Positions 17,302 to 26,459 of a DNA stretch of 64,000 bases are shown one piece after another. Numbering within the stretch: position 1 is the first letter of the stretch; each line of letters starts with the position of its first letter. Location: positions 61,948-125,947 of the forward strand of contig CANGOP010000009.1 in NCBI GenBank assembly GCA_947455595.1, in the 5' to 3' direction. A program made the position numbers and the translations under genes. The stretch is from Gammaproteobacteria bacterium. Lineage in GTDB: Bacteria; Pseudomonadota; Gammaproteobacteria; Steroidobacterales; Steroidobacteraceae. The notes below the pieces were generated by a model. That model was not told the origin of the DNA, did no database searches, and saw only the letters and a program-made list of their open reading frames with translations.

Positions 17302-18552
17302 ATGCTCATCGCAGACCTGCAGGCGCTCCTCGGCATCGGGGTCTTCATCGCCCTCGCACTGCCCTTTAGCGATGACTACCGACGCATCCGCTGGCGTCGC
17401 GTCGGCATGGCGGTCGTGCTGCAATTTGCAGTGTGTGCCGCCCTGCTGCGCATACCGGTCATTATCCGTGGCCTTGCGGTACTGAATGGCGGCGTGGCTG
17501 CGCTTGGAGATGCCACGCGCGAAGGTACGGCCTTTGTGTTCGGCTATGTCGGCGGTGGCCCCGCACCGTTTGTCGTGTCGGATCCCACCCATAGTTTTGT
17601 ACTCGGTTTCCAGTCACTCACGTTGATCATGGTGATTTCTGCGCTGTCAGCCGTGCTGTGGCAATGGCGACTCCTGCCGCTGCTGATCGGCGCCATCGCC
17701 GGTTTCTTTCGCCGGTTTTTGGGCACCGGTGGACCGGCGGGTTTTGCGGTCAGTGCCAATGTGTTTCTCGGTCAGGTCGAAGCGCCGCTCGTGGTGCGTC
17801 CCTACCTGTCATCCATGTCCCGGTACGAGTTACTCCTGCTGATGACGGCCGGGATGAGCATGATCGCCGGCAGCGTCATGGTGCTGTACGCCCTGATCTT
17901 GGCTGACCAATTTCCAAACGTGGCGGCTCACTTGCTCACCAAGTCCTTGATATCCATTCCGGCAGCGATTCTGTTCGCCCACCTGATGGTGCCAGAGGCG
18001 GCCGACGACCGACCGCTGCCGTCTCCTCAGCCTTACGCCGGCACCATCGACGCGCTCACCCGCGGCACCGCGGATGGGCTCATGATTTGGCTGAACGTCC
18101 TCGCGATGCTGCTCGTACTCGTCGCGCTGGTCGCTCTCGCCAATCGCGGTCTGTCGAGTTTGCCACTCTGGGCGGGTCAACCCTTGTCGTTGGAACGGAT
18201 CGCAGGATGGGCCTTTACGCCACTGGCCTGGCTGATGGGGATCGATTGGGCCCAGGCTGGGGTCACGGGTCACTTTTTGGGTATCAAAACGGTCCTCAAC
18301 GAATTCATCGCTTATTTGCGGCTCGCGGCCGCGCCACCCGATGCCTTGGACGGCCACGCTCGCCTGATCACGATCTATGCGCTGTGTGGCTTCGCTAACT
18401 TTGCGAGCATGGGCATCCAAGTCACGGGCATTGCCGCCATGGCGCCCGAGCGGCGAGCCGACCTGATTGAGTTGGCTCCGCGCGCCTTGTGGGCCGCTAC
18501 ACTGGCCTCGTTGATGACCGGATCCGTCGTTGGGATCGTCGGTGCACCCTAG
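17302..18552 (+). CDS. concentrative nucleoside transporter (CNT/NupC family)
   Basis: A 416-residue inner-membrane permease for ion-coupled nucleoside uptake. The CNT signatures are VFGYVGGGPAPF, the QSLTLIMVISALSAVLW helix, GFAVSANVFLGQVEAPLVVRPYL (the G-Q-x-E-A-P substrate loop), LLMTAGMSMIAGSVMVLY and, near the C-terminus, ALCGFANFASMGIQVTG. Length and helix pattern are normal. The start is taken at the ATG eight bases after the peptidase stop; a TTG overlapping that stop would add four residues. No good ribosome site supports either, consistent with translational coupling. Confidence 0.9.
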   Translation: MLIADLQALLGIGVFIALALPFSDDYRRIRWRRVGMAVVLQFAVCAALLRIPVIIRGLAVLNGGVAALGDATREGTAFVFGYVGGGPAPFVVSDPTHSFVLGFQSLTLIMVISALSAVLWQWRLLPLLIGAIAGFFRRFLGTGGPAGFAVSANVFLGQVEAPLVVRPYLSSMSRYELLLLMTAGMSMIAGSVMVLYALILADQFPNVAAHLLTKSLISIPAAILFAHLMVPEAADDRPLPSPQPYAGTIDALTRGTADGLMIWLNVLAMLLVLVALVALANRGLSSLPLWAGQPLSLERIAGWAFTPLAWLMGIDWAQAGVTGHFLGIKTVLNEFIAYLRLAAAPPDALDGHARLITIYALCGFANFASMGIQVTGIAAMAPERRADLIELAPRALWAATLASLMTGSVVGIVGAP

Positions 18553-18572
18553 TCAATAGACGGAGACTTACG

Positions 18573-18914
18573 ATGATGGAACTCTATGTACACACCGTTG
18601 GCGCAACCGCCGTTTTGGTCGTCAGCGGCCGCGTCTCAGCCGAGGACGCACCCCTGCTCAAAGACCGGTTGGCGAGTGAACTCGCCGCACACGCGCATCG
18701 CCTGGTGGTCGATCTGTCGCGCGTGGACTTCATGGGCAGCGCTGGCCTTGGCGCCCTCATCACGGGCATCAAAGAGGCGCGCGCCCATCAGGGTGATGTG
18801 ATCCTGACGGCGCCGTCTGCGGTCGTACAAACGCTCCTGCACGTCTCCGGTTTGCTGGGCTACGTCTCGCATGCGACCACGGTCGCGGATGCCGTGACGA
18901 GCATCGCTCACTAA
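18573..18914 (+). CDS. STAS-domain protein (anti-sigma-factor antagonist-like)
   Basis: A 113-residue single-domain STAS protein, the fold of SpoIIAA/RsbV, which act in partner switching with anti-sigma kinases. GGAG lies 7 bp before the first of two adjacent ATGs. The phosphorylation loop reads VDFMGSAGLGALITG. The usual pattern is D-S-S/T-G-L, so the Asp is replaced by Gly and one of the two hydroxyl residues by Ala, which may alter or remove phosphorylation. No HPK-like kinase or sigma factor is adjacent. It follows the nucleoside transporter by 20 bp and may be cotranscribed. Confidence 0.8.
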   Translation: MMELYVHTVGATAVLVVSGRVSAEDAPLLKDRLASELAAHAHRLVVDLSRVDFMGSAGLGALITGIKEARAHQGDVILTAPSAVVQTLLHVSGLLGYVSHATTVADAVTSIAH

Positions 18915-18954
18915 GCGGCACCTCACACGCCGCGCAGGCGGTGGCCGTCAAAAA

Positions 18955-18978
18955 AAACGGGGCCCGTAGGCCCCGTTT
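18955..18978. terminator. bidirectional rho-independent terminator
   Basis: AAACGGGGCC (18955-18964) and GGCCCCGTTT (18969-18978) form a perfect 10-bp stem with a CGTA loop. A run of A before it gives a long U tract on the minus strand, so it chiefly ends the porin transcript. It also lies 40 bp after the STAS stop and can serve both strands. Confidence 0.88.
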
Positions 18979-19004
18979 CGGATCTCAGCACGATCCTCGG
19001 TCGA

Positions 19005-20495
19005 TCAGTACTTCAGGATGAAGTCCAACTGCAGACGCTTGTACGACTCGTCATGCGGTGACTTGACGGGGTCGGCGGTGCCGTTGATGTTGAGGTTGTT
19101 CAAGAAGTAGGTTGCGTTCAAGGTCCAGTTCTTGAGCGGCGAGTAGCCGATCCGGAAGATGTGCCCCTTGCCATTCGTCACGCCGCCCGCGAAGTCGGAA
19201 TCGACGAACTGACCGAAGTACGCGTCGCGCTCCAACCGCTCGTACGCGTAGCCGGCTTCCCACTTGCCCTTGTCCGACGCCTTGCCGATCTGGAAACCGC
19301 CCGTGTAGGCCGTATCCTGACCATTCGACGCGCCGCTGTTGTGGGCGTAGTTAGCAAACACCTGGAACGGCAGGTAATCGAACAACTTGGTGTTCAACTC
19401 GAGGCTGCCTTCGGTCGTCTGGAACTGATACAGCAAGTTGCCGTTGGCATCCACACTGTTTCCGTTCGCCGACGCACCAATCTGCGCGGTCGTCGCCGCC
19501 GAACCCTGGGAGACCCAGTACGGCTGGTGGCCCTTGCAGCCGCCGCAATTCGTGTACATCGCCGCGGCCGTCAGCGTGGTGACGTCACCGAGGTGGAAGC
19601 GATAGCCGACCTGCGCACCGTTGAAGTTCGCGCCGTTACCCTGCTTGCTCAGGGCCGCCGTCTGTGCGCCCGTGACGGGGTTGATCGCCGCCGTCGCGAT
19701 TTCAGACAGCCAAATGCCAAAGCCGCTGCCGAAGAAGTCGCCGTTGCGGTAGGTCACCGACACGCCTTCCGGATTGATGTCGCCATCGTTCAGCACGCTC
19801 TGACCCGGACGGAACCAGGGGTACGGCTGGCGGCCTAAGACCACCGAGGTGCCCGTCAGCGGTTTCCAGGTGGCGTAGTACTGATCGAGGCCGATCGTGC
19901 GACGCGCCATGCCGGTGCCCGAGGCACCAATCGTCTGGTTCGGCGAGCGCGGGTCATCGCCGCCCGTCGCCAAGCGCAGATCCACCGACAACTGGTCATT
20001 GATCTTCGCGCCGAAGCCAAAACGTGCGCGGATACGGTCACGGACCTGGTCGGTCTTCACGTCGCGCTGAATCGACTCATTGCGGTAGCGGAAGTCGCCC
20101 GACATCTTGATCTTGCCAGCCCAATCCGCAGCCGCCACCTTGACGGCCGTCTTCGCGAGCGCATCGCTCTGGTCGTCACGCGCCTTCTCGGCGGTCGTGA
20201 TGGCCTTCTCAAACTTCTCGTCCTGCGCCTTAAATGCCGCGTTCTGCTCCTGCAACTGCGCATTGGCCTGCTGAAGCTGCGCATTCGACTGCTGCAGCTG
20301 GGCATTGGACGCTTCGAGCTTGTTCAAGCGATCCACCAAGGCCTGCACCTGATCACGCACCGACGCGATCTCGGTCTGCTGTGCCTTCAGCTGTTCCTTT
20401 TCCTTCGAGCCAGCGGCCTGAGCCGACAGAGGCAACGCGATACCGAGCGCAAGCGCGACAGCACCCCGCACCATAAAACGATTGAACTTGGTCAT
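19005..20495 (-). CDS. putative outer-membrane porin with N-terminal coiled coil
   Basis: A 496-residue exported protein. The ATG follows GGAGGG and begins the signal peptide MTKFNRFMVRGAVALALGIA (cleavage near AQAAG). Residues about 28-110 are a coiled coil with a repeated S/QNAQLQQ pattern, probably a periplasmic trimer stalk. The rest is beta-barrel-like (GDFRYRNESIQRD, RIRARFGFGAKINDQLSVDLRLATGGDDPRSP, many aromatic girdle positions) and ends in LDFILKY, with a terminal aromatic residue for BAM insertion. It resembles the putative porin family (Porin_5-like). Substrate unknown. The terminator at 18955 lies directly downstream; no partner gene is close. Confidence 0.82.
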   Translation of the reverse strand: MTKFNRFMVRGAVALALGIALPLSAQAAGSKEKEQLKAQQTEIASVRDQVQALVDRLNKLEASNAQLQQSNAQLQQANAQLQEQNAAFKAQDEKFEKAITTAEKARDDQSDALAKTAVKVAAADWAGKIKMSGDFRYRNESIQRDVKTDQVRDRIRARFGFGAKINDQLSVDLRLATGGDDPRSPNQTIGASGTGMARRTIGLDQYYATWKPLTGTSVVLGRQPYPWFRPGQSVLNDGDINPEGVSVTYRNGDFFGSGFGIWLSEIATAAINPVTGAQTAALSKQGNGANFNGAQVGYRFHLGDVTTLTAAAMYTNCGGCKGHQPYWVSQGSAATTAQIGASANGNSVDANGNLLYQFQTTEGSLELNTKLFDYLPFQVFANYAHNSGASNGQDTAYTGGFQIGKASDKGKWEAGYAYERLERDAYFGQFVDSDFAGGVTNGKGHIFRIGYSPLKNWTLNATYFLNNLNINGTADPVKSPHDESYKRLQLDFILKY

Positions 20496-21067
20496 CAAAT
20501 GGCCCTCCGGAGCCTTTGGGACGAGCACCTGCCCGCCCGAACGTGCACCTAAAGTGTCGGGTGTCCGCACGCCGGGCACCCGAGAAGTGCGCGTAGTATT
20601 CGTTCGATATGTTTCATTTTGATGAAGGCTCGCCTGAGTGCGGCGGGAGCCGCGCATGCGGCAGACAGGACCGACGGCAGCCACCGGTGCGACAACCCGT
20701 CCGGCAACCCGCCGCTACGGCCGCCGTGAACGGACGAACGGATCGCGTACCGGACAGTCTCAACCACGCGTTCCGACTGGATGCGACAAACCAAGTCGCT
20801 CTTTTTTCTAATTATTCTGAGACGGCCTTCATATTTCTGACACATCAGATGCGTGCCGTCATGTTGGAGACATACAGCATTCTTGGCCACCCAACGCGCC
20901 CGGAGTCGCCGGAACCCCCTCGGAGCGGCGCGTAATACCCCCCCGGAGTGACGCGCATTTTTTTCATTTAACCGACATCTAGCGATGGGCAGCGCGCGGA
21001 TGCTGGCGTCCTGTACCGCTGCTGCGCCCCGCCTCCGCCCGCCGACCGGGGGCCGGCTGACATGCAA
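20496..21067. other. gene-free region upstream of the porin
   Basis: No convincing gene is seen in these 572 bp. An AT-rich patch near 20800-20840 (CTTTTTTCTAATTATTCTG) is the most likely promoter region for the porin on the minus strand; the 5' leader would then be about 300 nt long. An open frame on the minus strand here (20549-21067) has no ribosome site and no family features. Confidence 0.45.
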
Positions 21068-21098
21068 AAGGCCCGCCGGGGGTGAACCGGCGGGCCTT
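21068..21098 (-). terminator. rho-independent terminator of the giant adhesin gene
   Basis: AAGGCCCGCCGG (21068-21079) pairs perfectly with CCGGCGGGCCTT (21087-21098) around a 7-nt loop. On the minus strand the stem is followed by UUUUGCAUG, giving a short U tract. It lies 35 bp past the stop of the 21134 gene. Confidence 0.88.
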
Positions 21099-21133
21099 CC
21101 TTTTGGAAGCGTCAGCTTCCGAGCCGTTGACGA

Positions 21134-24100
21134 TTAGTGCGTGATCACACTGATCGAAACGTTGCCGGCCGCCGTCGCGCCGAGGGTGGTACCGACCACC
21201 GTCGCTGCGCCGAAGCCTGGCATGCTCTGCACCGAACCCGACACGCTCGCCACGATCGAACCGGTGGCCACCTGCGCGGTGTTGATACCAATCGAACCCA
21301 CACCATACCCGGAGGCGCCGGTGATGCTGTTGTTCGCCTGGTTGCCAATCGCGCTGGCCGTCATGGAGTTGCCCGCCACGACCGTGCCACCTAAGCCCTG
21401 CGCGTTCAACGTGCCGCCCACGGTCGCCGAGACGCCGCCGGTCATCGTCTGGTTCATCGCAATGTTCGCACTGCCGCCGTTCAGCGGGCCGTACATCGTG
21501 ATCGAGTTCGACGCCATGTTGGCTTGCGCGGCGGCATTCAGCGCGTTGCCCGTCAGGACAGCCTGGTTGCCGATCGACTGGAAGGCACCATAGACACCCG
21601 CCGACTGCAGACCGTCATTCGCTTGCGAGACGTTGACCGACACGCCCGTTGCCTGGCCGAGCGCACCGACCGTTACGCCGTTCTGCGCCATGTTGCCCAG
21701 CGCCGTCGCCGTGGCAACGTTGCCCGCCACGAGCGCCGAGTTGCCATTGGCCGAGGCGATCATGGGCTGCACACCCATCTCACCCACCTGCGCCGTTGCC
21801 GCCGCCGTGCTGGACACCGACTGGGCGGTCGAGATGCCGATCGACGACGAGGCCACCAGGCCTGCGGACTGGACGGTCGTCACCATCGAGTTGAGGTAGG
21901 CCGACGCGTTGACGCTGTTATTGGCGACGACGCTGGCGCCCTGCGAGTTGCTACCGAAGAGGGACGAACCGGTCGTTGACCAGTCGACCAACGCGGTGAC
22001 TTCACCACTGGCGAGCTGCGCGAGCGGCGTCTCCGGCGATCCGAAGTACGCAGCCGCGTTATTCAGATTGCCGAGGGCCGAGGCGCCGCTGTAGGCGTTC
22101 GCAGCCGCAATCGCGCTGACGTTGTTACCCAGAACCGTGCTCGACGCCAGATCAACGGCCTGCATACCGATGCTCGTCGAACCCAATCCCACCAACGCCC
22201 CCACAACACTGCCTTCCAGCTGCTGCTGATCCAGGCTGAGCACGAGGGTCGCACCGTCGGTGGCCGAGCTCAGCGAGGCACCCGAAGAGGCCAGGTTGCC
22301 AATCGCGTTCGTGCTCATCGTATTGCCCAGCACGTTGGCGCTGCTACCACCCAAGGCCGAGAAGAGGACGTCGTCGGCCGCTGCCAGAACGGTACCGCTA
22401 TTCGCCTGGGAGATCGCGAGCGACTGGTCGACGCCGATGATGCCGGACGTCTGCAGCGTGAGATTGGCCACATCACCGCGAGCGGCGGCGACGGCCGTGT
22501 TCCCGGAGACGCTCGAGACATCGCCCTCGGCAGAGAAGTTCACGCCCTGTGCGGAGGACCCGGTCGTTGCCGTCACGACATCCGAGGACGACTGTGCAAT
22601 CGTCGTGGAGGCCTGCACGGTGATCGGACCGGCCAGCGCAACCGCCGCGGCAGCGCTGTTGGCGATCGCAGCCGACGAGGCGCGATTACCCGACACCGTC
22701 GCCGTGGCGAGGCCTTCGGCATCCATCGAGACAGCCGCAACCGTGGCGGCCACACTGCCGGCGTCAGCAGACTGCTGCAAGAAGCCGAAGTTCGCGATCC
22801 CTGACATGTTATTGCCGACCGCTTGCGCCGACATCTGGTTACCCAGAATGGAGGCGTAGGAGCCGTTGGTCTCGATGCTGGTCTCAGACGGCGCAGGACC
22901 CATGCCCACCGGCGTGCCGACCACGGCGCTGATCGCCGTGCCCGACTCCGTCTGGACCCAGGTACCGGTGACATTGCCACCCGGGTTCGCACGGGTGCCG
23001 AGCGATGCCTGGCTGACCGCGTTGTTACCGAAGACCATGGCCTGGAACAGGTTGTCTGCAGCCGTCGCGTTGCCCGGAATGAGTCCGGACTCATCCGGCA
23101 CGGCGCTGGTCGCGCTCAACGACGTCTGCACCTGAGCGCTCAGCACGCTGTTGGTCAGCGTCTGCGTCAGATCATTCGTCACGGTGGATCCATTCACCAG
23201 AGTGCCGATGGCGGCATACACCGTCGCGGCGTTGCCCTGCACCACGGCATTCATCTGGTTGGAATCGATGCTCGTGGTGCCGGTCTGGCTCGTGGCCAAT
23301 CCGCCGATCGGCGCATTGATCGTTGCCGAGGCGTTCAACTGGTCGGCCCCCTGCATCACCGTGTTGTAAGCCGTCGGCGTGCCGAGCGCCGAATCGGCCG
23401 CGAGACCGTAGGTCGTGACGAGCGTGGCCTGGTTGCCCACGGCCTGCGCGGCGACGGAGTTACCCGCCACTGCCGCGCTCGCTCCGCCGGAAGCGATGAG
23501 GAGGCTGCCAGACGCCGATGGATCTGTTGTCACGACGGAGGCTAAGACCGTGTCTGCCGTCGAATTCTGCAAGAGAACGCCCGAGAGCATGTTGCCGGCG
23601 ACACCCGGCGAGCCGACGCCGATGTTGCCCTGGTTGACCGTCGCGCTCGCCACGACACTGTTACCCAGGACCGATGCCATGCCCGTGCCCAGCAGACCGG
23701 TTACCGAGGACGGCACCTCGTCCGCTGCCGCCAGGAACTGCGCCGACACCACCGACTCGGTGGTACCGCCGACGCTGCCTTGACTCAGCACGGCGTTGAA
23801 ACCGAGGGGGCCTGGCGTAACCGCCGCCACACCCGAACCGGAGGCAACCATCAGCGAACCCTGATTGGTGACCGCGTTCGCGCTCACCGTGTTGTTCGTC
23901 ACCGCGAAAGATGGTGAGCCATCGCCTGCCATGCCAACCGCGCGGAAGGTCGGGTCGTAAACGAACGCGGCCACCGTCACCGGAGCCGCCGTGTTGATGC
24001 CGCCACCGGCCAAGGAGTTGGCCGTCGACGAATCGCCGCCGGAATTCTGGACAACCGTCGTCGAGACGTTCGCCGAACCGGTCGGAGCCGTTGCGAGAAC

Positions 24101-25909
24101 GGTTTCGGACACGCTGTTACCGACGGCCGATGCGCCAACCGAGTTCGCATTGACGCTGAACGTTGTGCCGGCACCCGCCACCGTACCGATCTGACTCAAG
24201 CCATCGACCGGCGTGCCGGCAGAGGCATCCACGGTACCGGACGCGGAGACGTCGAAGGTCGCGTTGATGACTTGCGCGATCACCGCACTGTTGGCGATGT
24301 CCTGGCTGGTCAGCGTTGCGAGGCCGAGCGAGTTACCCGTCCCAGCGACATTCGCCGACACCTGCAAGGCGTTGCCCTGCGCGGCCGCCGTGGCGCTGTT
24401 ACCAGACACCATCAGCGTCGAACCCGTCAGGTCAACCTGACCGGGATTGACGTTGATGCCATCCGTCAGACGACCATTCAAGTTCGCAGTGGCCGAGAAG
24501 GACGACGACTCATTGTTTGCAACGATCGAGGCTGACAGCAGCGTCTGCGACGCTTCCACGACGGCGACACCGCTGTTGGTGTCGTACTGCAAGCCGCCGA
24601 CGGCACCGCCATCGGCAGCAACGCCGAGGTTCGGGGCGCTGACGCCTGAACCGAACAGCGAAGCCGGTGCATTCTGTGAACCGACCGAAACGGCCAGCGT
24701 GTTTGCGGTGGCCTGCGCGGTCGCGGTATTACCCGCAACCGTCAGGTTGAGACCCGACACCGGCGCAGAGGCGTCGATCAGAGCGCCGAATTGATCCTTG
24801 CCACCCGCGTTGGCATCAAACTGTGCGCTGACCTGCGCAATGTAGCCGCCCGGCAAGCCGCTATCCGCCGTACCCACAAACGTCTGATTCGCGGCAATGG
24901 CGACCGACGACTGCAGAACCGCGCCGGCATTCGGGGCGTAGGCGTACTGGGCCTGGTTACCTTGGAACTGAGCCGAGGCCGTGTTGTCAGCAACCACCAC
25001 CGGGGCAGCCGCGTACGACAACGGCGTGGTCGCCGCGAACTGAGCATCGGTTGAGGCGACGACGCCGCCCATCGACGGATCCACATAGACGCCGGGGATG
25101 CCGACGCCCAATTGGGACGCAATCACACCGCCGTCCGACGCAACAGACGAGAAGACCTGCAAGCCCGCGATGGCAACGCCACCCTGGGCCGCCGCAGAGC
25201 CGACGCTGCCGTTCAAGTTACCCAACTCCGCCTGTGCAGAGGTCGTACCCGCTTCCGGCGCAGCGCCGACGGTCGGCGACCCAGTGATCGTGATGCCATT
25301 CACCGTACGGCCGCCGGCCGATACCGTGGTGGTGTTGCCACGCGCGATGGAACCCACCGCATTACCCTGGACCGACAATTCACCGGCCACCGGGCTCGCA
25401 GACGGATTAGAGGCCAACAGAATCACCGGCGCGCCCTGCGAGCCAACACTGGCCTGCAAGGTTGCATAGCTACCGTCCGCCGTGATGGCCTGGTAGTTGG
25501 CATAGCCGAGTCCGGTGCCTGCGCTCGCGCCACTGCTGGCATCGATCAGCGCACCCTGCTGGTTCATGGAAGCTGACGCCACCACCGAGGTGCCACCCAC
25601 CGCAGCACTGTCGGTCGGGGTCGCGGCCAACGCCAGGACGTCAGCAAAGGGGACGCCCGAGAACGGCGCCCAACCCGTGGAACTGATGACCGCAGCGGCC
25701 GTGCCACCGATATTGACCTGAGAAGACAACACAGAAGCCGACGGCGGCGTCGCTGACCCGTCATAGGTCACCGGCGTTCCGGAGGTCGGATCAATGACGA
25801 CGCCGGACGTCGGCATCGACTGGGCTAGCGCTGCGGCGCTCAAAATGAGATTGACGGCTGCGGCCAAACCCAACGTGCGTCCAACACTCAAACGACTGAC
25901 CTTACTCAT
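21134..25909 (-). CDS. giant secreted repeat protein, HfaD-like adhesin candidate
   Basis: A 1591-residue exported protein. A signal peptide starts MSKVSRLSVGRTLGLAAAVN and is cleaved near ALAQS; an in-frame ATG six codons earlier is also possible. The whole mature chain is low-complexity, rich in Ala, Ser, Thr, Val, Asn and Gly, and built of roughly two dozen imperfect repeats of about 60-70 residues. Each repeat is marked by pairs like VAGNSMTASAIGNQ, VLGNNVSAIAAAN or VSGNSATAAAQGN, followed by a Q-x3-6-S/A-x-V strand. Cysteine is absent. The last repeat ends at the C-terminus, with no autotransporter barrel, LPXTG or PEP-CTERM signal. Repeated V/A-x-GN motifs resemble Caulobacter HfaD, and a CsgG/HfaB-type pore gene lies upstream. 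An amyloid-like or beta-solenoid surface adhesin is inferred, not shown. Confidence 0.7.
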   Translation of the reverse strand: MSKVSRLSVGRTLGLAAAVNLILSAAALAQSMPTSGVVIDPTSGTPVTYDGSATPPSASVLSSQVNIGGTAAAVISSTGWAPFSGVPFADVLALAATPTDSAAVGGTSVVASASMNQQGALIDASSGASAGTGLGYANYQAITADGSYATLQASVGSQGAPVILLASNPSASPVAGELSVQGNAVGSIARGNTTTVSAGGRTVNGITITGSPTVGAAPEAGTTSAQAELGNLNGSVGSAAAQGGVAIAGLQVFSSVASDGGVIASQLGVGIPGVYVDPSMGGVVASTDAQFAATTPLSYAAAPVVVADNTASAQFQGNQAQYAYAPNAGAVLQSSVAIAANQTFVGTADSGLPGGYIAQVSAQFDANAGGKDQFGALIDASAPVSGLNLTVAGNTATAQATANTLAVSVGSQNAPASLFGSGVSAPNLGVAADGGAVGGLQYDTNSGVAVVEASQTLLSASIVANNESSSFSATANLNGRLTDGINVNPGQVDLTGSTLMVSGNSATAAAQGNALQVSANVAGTGNSLGLATLTSQDIANSAVIAQVINATFDVSASGTVDASAGTPVDGLSQIGTVAGAGTTFSVNANSVGASAVGNSVSETVLATAPTGSANVSTTVVQNSGGDSSTANSLAGGGINTAAPVTVAAFVYDPTFRAVGMAGDGSPSFAVTNNTVSANAVTNQGSLMVASGSGVAAVTPGPLGFNAVLSQGSVGGTTESVVSAQFLAAADEVPSSVTGLLGTGMASVLGNSVVASATVNQGNIGVGSPGVAGNMLSGVLLQNSTADTVLASVVTTDPSASGSLLIASGGASAAVAGNSVAAQAVGNQATLVTTYGLAADSALGTPTAYNTVMQGADQLNASATINAPIGGLATSQTGTTSIDSNQMNAVVQGNAATVYAAIGTLVNGSTVTNDLTQTLTNSVLSAQVQTSLSATSAVPDESGLIPGNATAADNLFQAMVFGNNAVSQASLGTRANPGGNVTGTWVQTESGTAISAVVGTPVGMGPAPSETSIETNGSYASILGNQMSAQAVGNNMSGIANFGFLQQSADAGSVAATVAAVSMDAEGLATATVSGNRASSAAIANSAAAAVALAGPITVQASTTIAQSSSDVVTATTGSSAQGVNFSAEGDVSSVSGNTAVAAARGDVANLTLQTSGIIGVDQSLAISQANSGTVLAAADDVLFSALGGSSANVLGNTMSTNAIGNLASSGASLSSATDGATLVLSLDQQQLEGSVVGALVGLGSTSIGMQAVDLASSTVLGNNVSAIAAANAYSGASALGNLNNAAAYFGSPETPLAQLASGEVTALVDWSTTGSSLFGSNSQGASVVANNSVNASAYLNSMVTTVQSAGLVASSSIGISTAQSVSSTAAATAQVGEMGVQPMIASANGNSALVAGNVATATALGNMAQNGVTVGALGQATGVSVNVSQANDGLQSAGVYGAFQSIGNQAVLTGNALNAAAQANMASNSITMYGPLNGGSANIAMNQTMTGGVSATVGGTLNAQGLGGTVVAGNSMTASAIGNQANNSITGASGYGVGSIGINTAQVATGSIVASVSGSVQSMPGFGAATVVGTTLGATAAGNVSISVITH

Positions 25910-26398
25910 AAGTGAACCATGCCTCATGTCGATTTCTGCAGAAGTTCTGTTCAACCATGGTCGGAGTTTCGGCTCCGGCCTATGGGAACGGATCCTGCAG
26001 AAGTGAAAAGCAGGCTTGCAGTTGGTTGATACCTCAGGAAGGTAGGGTTTGCGGGTAGGGTTACGTGCGGGTAACCCCGATGCGTCCATGGCCCTAAAAT
26101 TCGCTCCGGAACGGTCTAAAAAAGCACCGCAGTTCTATTTTTTCCCCGTTTTTTTTCTGGTTAAACCCGAGAGGTGAAACCCTACCTCATGGATTCGACT
26201 CGATTAGCGTGCAAAACGATTGAAAACAATATTGTTGGACGGAAGTCGGAAATGACGTCCAAAGAAGATCGATCTGTGTACGGTCTTCAGAAAAGATCCA
26301 ATACGCGACCTGTCGGCCGTGCAGATCGTTGGACCGCTAACGTGCCCTCACGCAAGGTGCGTTATTTCTTTTCCCAGCAGCCAATGCCGGAAAACAAA
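25910..26398. other. upstream regulatory region of the giant repeat gene
   Basis: There is no supported gene in these about 490 bp. The centre is AT-rich (TCTATTTTTTCCCCGTTTTTTTTCTGG at about 26133-26159, quoted only as a landmark range) and probably holds the promoter. It is flanked by copies of the GGTAGGGTT element described separately. A plus-strand open frame of 86 codons at 26174 lacks a ribosome site and family features. Confidence 0.45.
26040..26187. repeat. three copies of GGTAGGGTT around the giant-gene promoter
   Basis: AGGTAGGGTTT at 26040-26050 is repeated inverted and perfect as AAACCCTACCT at 26177-26187. A third copy, GGTAGGGTT, sits at 26054-26062, in direct orientation 13 bp from the first. 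The copies frame the AT-rich promoter zone of the repeat-protein gene and look like binding sites of a transcription factor. No protein is known to bind them. Confidence 0.5.
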
Positions 26399-26427
26399 AC
26401 GGCCGCCTCGTGGAACGAAGCGGCCGT
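26399..26427 (-). terminator. rho-independent terminator of the HfaA/HfaB/IalB-like operon
   Basis: ACGGCCGC (26399-26406) pairs with GCGGCCGT (26420-26427), extended by TCG/CGA around a TGGAA loop after one mismatch. On the minus strand the stem is followed by UUUUGUUUU. It lies about 33 bp after the IalB-like gene stop and separates this operon from the giant-protein gene. Confidence 0.85.
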
Positions 26428-26459
26428 CGATTGAACTTGTCGCTTTAGCGAATTCGAGA

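Noticed and set aside
20549..21067. A 172-codon minus-strand frame upstream of the porin
   Set aside because: No start signal or family features; it spans the AT-rich region that more likely holds the porin promoter.
21134..25909. Autotransporter or two-partner-secretion adhesin
   Set aside because: There is no C-terminal barrel, no YadA-like anchor, no TPS domain and no TpsB gene; a CsgG-type gene is present instead.
26174..26434. An 86-codon plus-strand frame upstream of the giant repeat gene
   Set aside because: No ribosome site, no recognisable fold, and it runs through the terminator hairpin of the HfaB-like operon.
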